In this document: piece by piece, positions 57,342 to 64,000 of the stretch
Numbering within the stretch: the first letter of the stretch is position 1
How the letters are laid out: each line of letters opens with the position of its first letter
Assembly (NCBI RefSeq): GCF_011764545.1
Contig: NZ_AP022870.1
Coordinates: 5,378,001-5,442,000 of the forward strand
From: Phytohabitans flavus
GTDB taxonomy: Bacteria > Actinomycetota > Actinomycetes > Mycobacteriales > Micromonosporaceae
Reading direction: 5' to 3'
DNA: 64,000 bases
Program-made: the position numbers and the translations under genes
The notes under the pieces: generated by a model
Database searches by the model: none
Told to the model about the DNA's origin: nothing
Seen by the model: the letters and a program-made list of their open reading frames with translations, nothing else

Positions 57342-58975
57342 CGGAACGACTCCGCGCGGTGTACCGCGTACGGGCCGATCGCGAGCAGGTCGACCGGCGC
57401 CGAGCCGAACAGCTCCATCGCCTCGCGCGGCGTGTCCACCATCGGCCGCCCGGCGGTGTTGAGCGAGGTGTTGACGACGACGGGCAGCCCGGTCAGCCGG
57501 TCGAACTCGGCCAGCATCCGCGCCACCAGCGGCTCGTCGGCACTGTCCACTGTCTGCACCCGCGCCGTACCGTCCACGTGCACCACCGCCGGGATCCGGT
57601 CCCGCCACCGCGGCCGTACCGTGTGGACGAACAGCATGTACGGGCTCGGCAGCACGCCCTCGAAGACCTCGGCCGCACGCTCGGCGCGCACCATCGGCGC
57701 GATCGGGCGAAACTGCTCACGCCCCTTCACGTCGTTCATCCGGCGGGTCGTGTCCGGATCGCCCGGGTGGGCGAGCAGCGAGCGGTGGCCGAGCGCCCGG
57801 GGGCCGTACTCAGCGCGCCCCTGAAACCACGCCACGATGCCGTTGCCGGCCAGTACCCGCGCGGCCTCGGCGGCGATGGAGTCGGGCCGGCTGAACGGCA
57901 GCGCGGCGCGGCGCAGCTCGGCCTCGATCTCGTCGTCGCTCCACCCGCGCCCCAGCGCGACGCCCGGCATGGGCTCCGGGCGCGGGCCGCTCGCGCGTGC
58001 CAGGTGCAGCGCGGCACCGAGCGCGGTACCGGCATCCCCCGCGGCCGGCTGCACCCACACGTGGTCGAACGGGCCCTCGGCGGCGATCCGGGCGTTGGCG
58101 ACGCAGTTGAGCGCGGTACCGCCGGCCATCGCCAGCACCCGCGGCCCGCCGGCCGCCTCGTACGTCCACCGGGCCAGGTCGAGCAGTACCTCCTCCAGCC
58201 GCGTCTGCACGCTGGCGGCCAGGTCCGCGTGTTCCCCCGTGATCTCCTCGCCGGCCGCCCGGGGCTTGGCGAGCGTGTGCCACGCGATCGGCTCGACGGT
58301 GAAACCGCCGTCGCCGTTCGCCCGCACTAGCTCGCGCAGGAGGGGCAGGTGCCGCGCCGCGCCGTACGACGCGAGCGCCATCACCTTGTACTCGTCGCTG
58401 GAGTGCTGGAATCCCAGGTGGCGGGTCAGGTCCTCGTAGAGCAGGCCGAGCGAGTGCGGCAGCCGCTGGGCGTACAGCGGGGTGAGGTAGCCGTCCCGGT
58501 ACACGCCGGCGAGGTGGCTGGCGGACTCGCCCCGCCCGTCCAGCACGAGCACGGCGGCGTCCTCGCGGTACGGCATCGCGAGCCCGGCCGAGGCGGCGTG
58601 CGCGACGTGGTGGGGTACGAACCGGACCGCACCCGGGTCCAGCCCGGGCAGGGCGGTGGCCAGGAACTGGGGCGCCCGCAGGGCGTACTCCACCCGCAGC
58701 CACTCCCAGGGGTCGCTCTCGCCGAGGTCGTCGCCGCAGAGCGCCGGGTCGTACGAGTAGGCGACCGCGTCCAGGTCACCCGGCTCCAGTCCGGCCGCCG
58801 AAAGGCACCACGCGGCGGCCAGTTCGGGCAGCTCCCAGGCACTGAAGGCGACCGGACGTTTGCCGTGCTTGCGGCGGCTGAACCGCTCCTCCTCGGCGGC
58901 CGCCACGATCCTCCCATCCACCACGAGGGCCGCCGCCGGATCATGAAAGATCGCGTTGATACCGAGCACCCGCAT
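57338..58975 (-). CDS. NodU/CmcH-family O-carbamoyltransferase
   Basis: 545 residues. It transfers carbamoyl from carbamoyl phosphate, through a carbamoyl-adenylate, to a sugar hydroxyl. Kae1-like N-terminal domain: GINAIFHDPAAALVVDG, EERFSRRKHGKRP and the iron-site FVPHHVAHAASA. C-terminal domain: GGTALNCVANARI, GRAEYGPRALGHRSLLA and DVKGREQFRPIAPM. ATG 58975 is chosen. First gene of the ten-gene heptose operon, 48 bases after the DUF4097 gene. Homologues act on nodulation factors and antibiotics such as bleomycin; here the acceptor is probably the glycan sugar. Confidence 0.93.
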   Translation of the reverse strand: MRVLGINAIFHDPAAALVVDGRIVAAAEEERFSRRKHGKRPVAFSAWELPELAAAWCLSAAGLEPGDLDAVAYSYDPALCGDDLGESDPWEWLRVEYALRAPQFLATALPGLDPGAVRFVPHHVAHAASAGLAMPYREDAAVLVLDGRGESASHLAGVYRDGYLTPLYAQRLPHSLGLLYEDLTRHLGFQHSSDEYKVMALASYGAARHLPLLRELVRANGDGGFTVEPIAWHTLAKPRAAGEEITGEHADLAASVQTRLEEVLLDLARWTYEAAGGPRVLAMAGGTALNCVANARIAAEGPFDHVWVQPAAGDAGTALGAALHLARASGPRPEPMPGVALGRGWSDDEIEAELRRAALPFSRPDSIAAEAARVLAGNGIVAWFQGRAEYGPRALGHRSLLAHPGDPDTTRRMNDVKGREQFRPIAPMVRAERAAEVFEGVLPSPYMLFVHTVRPRWRDRIPAVVHVDGTARVQTVDSADEPLVARMLAEFDRLTGLPVVVNTSLNTAGRPMVDTPREAMELFGSAPVDLLAIGPYAVHRAESFR

Positions 58976-59023
58976 ACCGCGGGCGATACCCCTCAAATCC
59001 GGCTTTAACCTTCGACCGGCGCT

Positions 59024-59716
59024 CTAGGCGGCGCGCACCGTGACGTTGCCGACGTCGGCGGTCAGCTTGACCCGGTTGTCGGCGTCGGGGCGGTTGGGCA
59101 GGTCGATCGTGGAGTCGCCAAGGTCCATGCGCACCTCGAAGTGGTACTCCTCGTCGGTCGGCAGGTAGACGGTCGTGCTGCCCACGTCGTTGCTGACGTC
59201 GAGGCTCGCCGGCGCCGCGCCGTACCGGAGATTGACGTCGCCCACGTTCGTACGGATGCGTGTCGTGCCGGCCAGGCCGGTGCCGTTGACCGCGCCGACG
59301 TCCGTGCTGACGTCGATCGGGCCGGTGATGCCGGTGATCGTTACCGGCGCCGCGTCCGCGTCGATCTTCACCGCGATACCCGCGGGCACCTCGATCCGGT
59401 AGTTGGTCTCGCAGGTCTTCCGGATCCTGAGCTGCGCCTCGCAGCCCTCGTCGACGAGGTAGAGCGTGCCGCCCTCGGTGCGGTGGCTGGTCCTGGGCGC
59501 GGTACCGCTGTAGTCCCGGCGCTCGGTCACCCGGACCCCGCCGGCGCCGGCGACGACCTCGATGAGGCCGGCCTGGCCCTTCACGTCGATGTTCTTGATC
59601 TCGCCGGAGACGTCGTAGGTCTCGGCGGTGCTGGACTTCTCGTCGAGCACGCCGCACCCGGCGGCGGCGAGCAGGGTCGCGGTGGCGATGCCCAGAGTGG
59701 ACAGTCTGACAAGCAT
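59024..59716 (-). CDS. DUF4097-type surface lipoprotein
   Basis: 230 residues. Lipoprotein signal: MLVRLSTLGIATATLLAAAGCGV, with the acylated Cys in AAAGC. The rest is a repetitive beta-helix-like domain (VTITGITGPIDVSTDVGAV, GTTRIRTNVGDVNLRYG, SLDVSNDVGSTTVYLP, DLGDSTIDL, LTADVGNVTVRA), the DUF4097/DUF2807 putative adhesin pattern. It is just upstream of the heptose operon in the same direction, so it may share transcription or carry the glycan; that is inference. Confidence 0.88.
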   Translation of the reverse strand: MLVRLSTLGIATATLLAAAGCGVLDEKSSTAETYDVSGEIKNIDVKGQAGLIEVVAGAGGVRVTERRDYSGTAPRTSHRTEGGTLYLVDEGCEAQLRIRKTCETNYRIEVPAGIAVKIDADAAPVTITGITGPIDVSTDVGAVNGTGLAGTTRIRTNVGDVNLRYGAAPASLDVSNDVGSTTVYLPTDEEYHFEVRMDLGDSTIDLPNRPDADNRVKLTADVGNVTVRAA

Positions 59717-59824
59717 GTGTCGATCGTCCCGGCGTGTCGCACCTAATCGGATCCGGCTTCGACCCTGACCCGGCCCGGAACCCTTGCCCCTACGGGCGCC
59801 GATGCGAATGAATCGATCGCGGAA

Positions 59825-59853
59825 TTGAGCCGTGGGGCGGAACACAGGATACT
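59825..59853 (+). promoter_or_regulatory. Promoter of the methyltransferase gene
   Basis: -35 TTGAGC (59825-59830) and -10 GATACT (59848-59853) are separated by exactly 17 bases. The expected start near 59860 leaves a leader of about 20 bases containing AAGGAG before the ATG at 59881. This is the best housekeeping-type promoter I found in the window. Confidence 0.6.
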
Positions 59854-59880
59854 TGGGGTCCCACCCACCAAAGGAGCGCG

Positions 59881-60687
59881 ATGACGGACCAACCGGACTG
59901 GGCACCCGCCGAGGTCGACCAAAACACCGCGACCGTGGCCCGAGCGTATGACTACCTGCTCGGTGGGTCGCACAACTTCGCGGCCGACCGGGCGCTGGCC
60001 CGCCAGCTGATCTCCGTCTTCCCCGATGTCAAGGTCCAGGCGAGGATCAATCGGGCATTCCTGCACCGCGCCACGCGGTACGTGCTGGACCAGGGCATCC
60101 GCCAGTTCCTCGACATCGGCTCGGGCATCCCCACGGTGGGTAACGTGCACGAGATCGCCCAAAAGGTGGACTCCGAGGCGCGCGTGGCCTACGTGGACAT
60201 CGACCCGATCGCGGTCGCGCACAGCCGGCAGATCCTGGCCGACAACCCGCGGGCCACGGCCATCCGTGAGGACCTGTCCCAGCCGCGCGCGATCCTCGAC
60301 GACCCGTCGGTGGCCAAGCTGCTCGACTTCGACGAGCCGGTCGCGCTGCTGCTTGTCGCCGTGCTGCACGCGGTACGCGACGACCGCGACCCGTACGGCG
60401 CACTCGAAGTGCTCAAGGAGCGGCTGGCCCCGGGGAGCTACCTGGTGATCGGGCACGGCACCCACGAGAGCCACCCGGACGAGTACCGCGAGGCGGCCAA
60501 GGCCATCGAGCGCACGCCCACCCCGCTGGCGATGCGCACGCATGCCGAGATCCTGCGGTTCTTCGACGGGTTCGAGCTGGTCGAGCCGGGCCTGGTCTGG
60601 ACGCACGAGTGGCGCCCCGAGTCGCCGGACGACGAGCCGAGCGGCCTATCCGCACTCAACTACGGGGGTGTGGGACGCAAGCCATGA
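59881..60687 (+). CDS. SAM-dependent methyltransferase, DUF574 family
   Basis: 268 residues with AAGGAG before the ATG. Typical DUF574 start: ARAYDYLLGGSHNFAADRALA. SAM-binding: FLDIGSGIPTVGNVHEIAQ, with VAYVDIDPIAVAHSR. The end is ALNYGGVGRKP. Actinomycetes carry many such paralogues, with few known substrates. The stop overlaps the start of the GGDEF-EAL gene (ATGA), so the two are co-transcribed. Confidence 0.92.
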   Translation: MTDQPDWAPAEVDQNTATVARAYDYLLGGSHNFAADRALARQLISVFPDVKVQARINRAFLHRATRYVLDQGIRQFLDIGSGIPTVGNVHEIAQKVDSEARVAYVDIDPIAVAHSRQILADNPRATAIREDLSQPRAILDDPSVAKLLDFDEPVALLLVAVLHAVRDDRDPYGALEVLKERLAPGSYLVIGHGTHESHPDEYREAAKAIERTPTPLAMRTHAEILRFFDGFELVEPGLVWTHEWRPESPDDEPSGLSALNYGGVGRKP

Positions 60688-62395
60688 CACCGGCCGAGCG
60701 GTTCGCGCGCGTGTGGAGCCGGTCGGTCCACGACGCCAGCTATGTGCTCCTGCCCAGCGCCGAGCGGGACGCGTTCTTCCTCGACCTGACCCGGCGGATC
60801 GTCGCGGCGCTGGGCGCCGACCGGTTCGACCCGGCGGTGGGCTACCAGGTCGGCGTCGACCTGGCCAGCACCGAGGAGATCGCGCCGGAGGCGCTCGGGC
60901 GCACCATCACCGAGCTCTCCACCCGCCTTCTCTCCACACTGGAGCTGTCCGATGTGGTCAGCCGCGACCGGCTCACCGCGCTTGTCGAGGCGCTGTCGAT
61001 GGGGTATGCCACGGCGCTGCACGACCACACGCTCGACCGGCAGGAGGCGGTTCGCCGGGCCGACATCGCCGCGCGCTCGGAGACGGAGCTGGCCCTGCGC
61101 CGCAGCGAGGAGCGGCTGCGCCACGCCGCCCTGCACGACTCGCGCACCGGCCTGCCCAACCGGGCCCAGCTCACCCATTGGCTCGGCGAGCTGCGCACCG
61201 ACCCGCCGGGCCGGCCCGCTTCGGGGTCTGCCTGATCGGCCTCGACCGTTTCGGCGCGGTCAACAACAGCCTGGGCTACGCGGCCGGCGACCGCGTCCTC
61301 GCCGCGGCCGCCCAGCGGCTCGCCGAGCTGCCCGACGGCGTCGCCTGTCATCTGGGCGGTGCCGTGTTCGCGCTGCTGATCCGCGGTACGGCCGAGCCGG
61401 AAGACGCCATCAAGGCGGCCGACCGCGCGTTGGCGGCGCTGCGTACGCCGTTCGAAGTGGACGGTCACGAGTTGCCGATGTCCGCCAGCGCGGGCGTCGT
61501 GGAGCGGGCCGTGGACGACGGCGATCCGGCCGACGCGCTGCGCGCCGCCGCGATGGCGCTGCAATGGGCCAAGGTGGACGGTCGCGACCGGTGGCGGTTC
61601 TTCGACGAGGCGCGCAACGCGAACGCGGTGGACCGGTACCGGCTGTCCGCCGAGATGCCGGCCGCGCTGGCCCGGGGCGAGTTCGGGCTGGCGTACCAGC
61701 CGATGGTCGACCTCACCACCGGCGGGGTGGTGGGCGTGGAGAGCCTGGCTCGGTGGGACCATCCGGAGCTTGGGCAGCTCGCGCCCGACCGATTCATCGC
61801 GCTCGCCGAGGACTCGGGCTTCATCCTGCCGCTCGGCATGCACCTGCTGGAGATGGCCTGCCGCCAGGCTGTGCGCTGGCACGGCGACGGCGCTGAGCCG
61901 CCCTTCGTGAGCGTCAACCTGTCCGCTCAGCAGCTCTGCCATCCGGGCCTCGCGGCCGAGGTCGCCGTCGTGCTCGACCAGGTCGGCCTGCCACCGCACC
62001 GGCTCCAGCTGGAGATCACCGAGCACGCGGCGATGACCGCCGAGGGCGACGCCATCGACAACGTACGCGCGCTCGCCGGCATGGCCGTGCGGGTCGCGCT
62101 CGACGACTTCGGCACCGGCTACTGTGGACTGTCCTACCTGCGCCGGCTGCCGGTGCACGCGATCAAGCTGGCCGGCTCGTTCGTCGCCGGCCTCGACGGC
62201 GACGGCGTCACCTGCCGTACCGACGAGGCCGTGCTCGCCTCCCTGATCCACCTTGGACACACGTTGCGGCTCACCGTCACCGCTGAGGGCATCGAGTCGG
62301 AGCGGCAGCGCACACGGCTGTACGAGCTCGGTTGTGACCTGGGCCAGGGCTGGCTGCTGGGCCGGCCCACGACGGCCGACAAGCTCTTCCGCTAG
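60684..62395 (+). CDS. GGDEF-EAL protein with degenerate motifs (frameshift near 61213)
   Basis: About 570 residues when repaired. An N-terminal helical domain (to about residue 145) is followed by a GGDEF domain with LHDSRTGLPNRAQL and LIGLDRFGAVNNSLGYAAGD. The signature GGDEF reads LGGAVFA, so cyclase activity is unlikely. The EAL domain has YQPMVDLTTGGVVGVESLARW (ESL), VNLSAQQL, LDDFGTGYCGLSYL and AIKLAGSFV, where KxD is KLA. Hydrolysis is therefore doubtful too, and the protein may be a c-di-GMP sensor. One base is lost near 61213. There is no membrane segment. Confidence 0.87.
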
Positions 62396-62398
62396 GGG

Positions 62399-63994
62399 TC
62401 AGTAAAGCGCGCGGTACGCACCCGCGATCACCGCGTGGTACGCGTCGCCGGTCAGGAAGCGATTGCGGGCCAGTGCCGCGCGGGCCGCGTTCGCACCGGG
62501 GCCGCCGTGCACGCCGCCGCCTGGGTGCGCCGACGAGCTGGCCAGGTAGAGCCGGTCGACGGGCGTGTCCGCCCGGCCCAGTCCGGGGATCGGCCGCAGG
62601 AAGAGCTGCTGGTACGCCGCCGAGGTGCCGCCGCCCAGCGCGCCGCCGACCAGGCTCGGATTCTCCTGCTCCAGGTCACCCGGGCCGGCCACGTGCCGCC
62701 CGACCACGAGCCGGCCGAAGCCCGGCGCGTACTCCTCCAGCACGCTCTCCATCCGCGCCACGTGTGCCAGCACCTCCTCCGCGTGCCACTCGTGGCGGAA
62801 CGGCAGGTGGGTGTAGCACCACAGCGACTCCGTGCCCGCCGGCGAACGGGACGGGTCGGCGGTCGTCATCTGCCCGACCAGGAGGAACGGGTCGCGGGGC
62901 ACCTCGCCGACGGCGAGCTCGGCCGCGTACCGGGCCAGCCCGTCGAGGTCGGCGCCGAGGTGGACGGTACCCGCGCCGCCCGTGGCCGGGTCCTTCCACG
63001 GCATCGGCGCGGAGAGCGCCCAGTCGACTTTGACCGTCGAGCCGTCCCACCGGAAATGGTCCAGGTCCTCGACAAGCCGGGACGGCAGGTGCGCCGCGCC
63101 GACGAGGTCGAGGTACAGCGCGGGCGCGGGCACGTCGGCGAGCACCGCCCGCCGGGCCCGCCACAGCTGACCGTCCGCCGTGGACACGCCCATGGCACGT
63201 CCGCGCGCGGTCAGTACGCGCTCGGCGCGGGCGCCGTACTCGATGTGCCCGCCACTGACCCACAGCCGGGAAACGAGCGCGTCGGTGATCTTCTGAGCCC
63301 CGCCCTCAGGGACCGGCCAGCCGTACTCCTGGCCCAGCATCGCCAGGAGCCACCCGAACACGCCGCTGCCGGCGTCGTCGACGGACAGGTCCGTGTGCAG
63401 CGCGCACCCGGCCATCAGCAGCTGGGCGCCCTCGCCGCGGAAGATCTCCTGACCGAGCTTGCGGGCGGGCACGACGATCCGGCGGGCCAGGCGCAGGGCG
63501 CCGTACAGCCGGAGCCGGGCGAGCAGCCCAGCGCCGCCGCGCACCGGTGGAAACGGCGTGAAGAGCGTCTCCAGCATTGGTGCGGAGACATTGGCCCACT
63601 CGGCGTACGCGTGTTGCCAGCGCTCCCCGTCACCGGCGGCGAACTCCTCGACCGAGGCCGAGGTGGTCTCCAGCTGCCGGTTGAGCCGGGCCGCGCGCCC
63701 GTCCGGGAGCACGTGCGCCAGCACGTCCGGCGCGTGCCGCCAGGTGAGCCCATGGTCGCCGAGGTCGAGCGCGTGCATCACCGGCGAGGCGTACCCCAGC
63801 GGGTAGAACGCGCTGTACAGGTCGCTGAGGTAGCCGGGCGCGGTGACCTCGGCGGACCTGACGGCGCCGCCGGGTGCGGCCGCGGCCTCGAGTACGACCA
63901 CGTCCCACCCGGCGTCTGCCAGCAGGTTGGCGGCGACGAGGCCGTTTTGCCCCGCGCCGATGACGACGGCGTCGGCGACCTCGGCAGTTGTCAC
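62399..63994 (-). CDS. FAD-dependent oxidoreductase, phytoene desaturase-like
   Basis: 531 residues. Dinucleotide-binding start: VVIGAGQNGLVAANLLADAGWDVVVLE, followed by GGAVRS. The C-terminal FAD segment is LYLASSSAHPGGGVHGGPGANAARAAL. This matches the PDS/CrtI-related actinobacterial NAD(P)/FAD oxidoreductases (PYROXD2-like) better than a true carotenoid desaturase. GTG 63994 with GGAG immediately before it is the visible start; the gene upstream lies outside the window and may overlap. It is convergent with the GGDEF-EAL gene, 3 bases apart. Confidence 0.88.
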   Translation of the reverse strand: MTTAEVADAVVIGAGQNGLVAANLLADAGWDVVVLEAAAAPGGAVRSAEVTAPGYLSDLYSAFYPLGYASPVMHALDLGDHGLTWRHAPDVLAHVLPDGRAARLNRQLETTSASVEEFAAGDGERWQHAYAEWANVSAPMLETLFTPFPPVRGGAGLLARLRLYGALRLARRIVVPARKLGQEIFRGEGAQLLMAGCALHTDLSVDDAGSGVFGWLLAMLGQEYGWPVPEGGAQKITDALVSRLWVSGGHIEYGARAERVLTARGRAMGVSTADGQLWRARRAVLADVPAPALYLDLVGAAHLPSRLVEDLDHFRWDGSTVKVDWALSAPMPWKDPATGGAGTVHLGADLDGLARYAAELAVGEVPRDPFLLVGQMTTADPSRSPAGTESLWCYTHLPFRHEWHAEEVLAHVARMESVLEEYAPGFGRLVVGRHVAGPGDLEQENPSLVGGALGGGTSAAYQQLFLRPIPGLGRADTPVDRLYLASSSAHPGGGVHGGPGANAARAALARNRFLTGDAYHAVIAGAYRALY

Positions 63995-64000
63995 TCCAGC

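Overview
The window is GC-rich DNA from a mycothiol-producing, sporulation-type actinomycete. The markers are RbpA, WhiA, SufR, a SARP/AfsR-type regulator, a DUF574 methyltransferase and a mycothiol-dependent isomerase. Gene content and order fit Micromonosporaceae or close relatives best; that placement is inference from memory of gene order. Starts are often GTG, and tandem genes commonly overlap by 4 bases (ATGA or GTGA).

Layout. 1-4058 (minus): suf Fe-S assembly operon sufR-sufB-sufD-Rieske-sufC, running off the left edge. 4247-8205: small membrane protein, ctaA, an ATP-grasp gene, a small unknown gene and ctaB (heme A synthesis). 8472-16713 (plus): pentose-phosphate operon tkt-tal-pgi-zwf-opcA-pgl. 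16802-17562 (minus): rbpA and secG. 17908-20943 (plus): large XRE-SARP-NB-ARC-TPR regulator. 20987-27082 (minus): tpiA-pgk-gap, then whiA-yvcK-rapZ. 27083-28005: long non-coding gap holding a repeat element with 28-bp terminal inverted repeats and a 48-bp palindrome. 28006-35124 (minus): uvrC, Tat/Rieske protein, uvrA, rsgA. 35298-39353 (plus): mycothiol isomerase, metallo-beta-lactamase-fold hydrolase, PIN toxin-antitoxin pair, Fic protein, DUF4180. 39291-43293: MFS pump with divergent CGNR regulator, LacI regulator, tandem-ABM protein. 43763-48032 (minus): ApbE-like protein, GT2-GtrA and a GT39/ArnT-like membrane glycosyltransferase. 48123-58975 (minus): ten-gene operon for a heptose-containing, probably carbamoylated glycoconjugate, with a type IB topoisomerase as last gene. 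59024-63994: DUF4097 lipoprotein, methyltransferase, GGDEF-EAL protein and a phytoene-desaturase-like oxidoreductase.

The standout system is the heptose operon. GmhA, bifunctional HldE and a GmhB phosphatase domain fused to a heptosyltransferase give a complete route from sedoheptulose 7-phosphate (a transketolase product, encoded in the same window) to ADP-D-glycero-D-manno-heptose, in an organism without lipopolysaccharide. They sit with five glycosyltransferase units and a NodU/CmcH carbamoyltransferase. No HldD epimerase is seen.

Data quality matters here. Twelve genes, including essential ones (sufB, sufD, tkt, zwf, rbpA, uvrA), are each broken by one or two single-base losses, nearly all in or beside short G or C runs. 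I treat these as sequencing or assembly errors and give full-length gene extents across them; they should not be read as pseudogenes.
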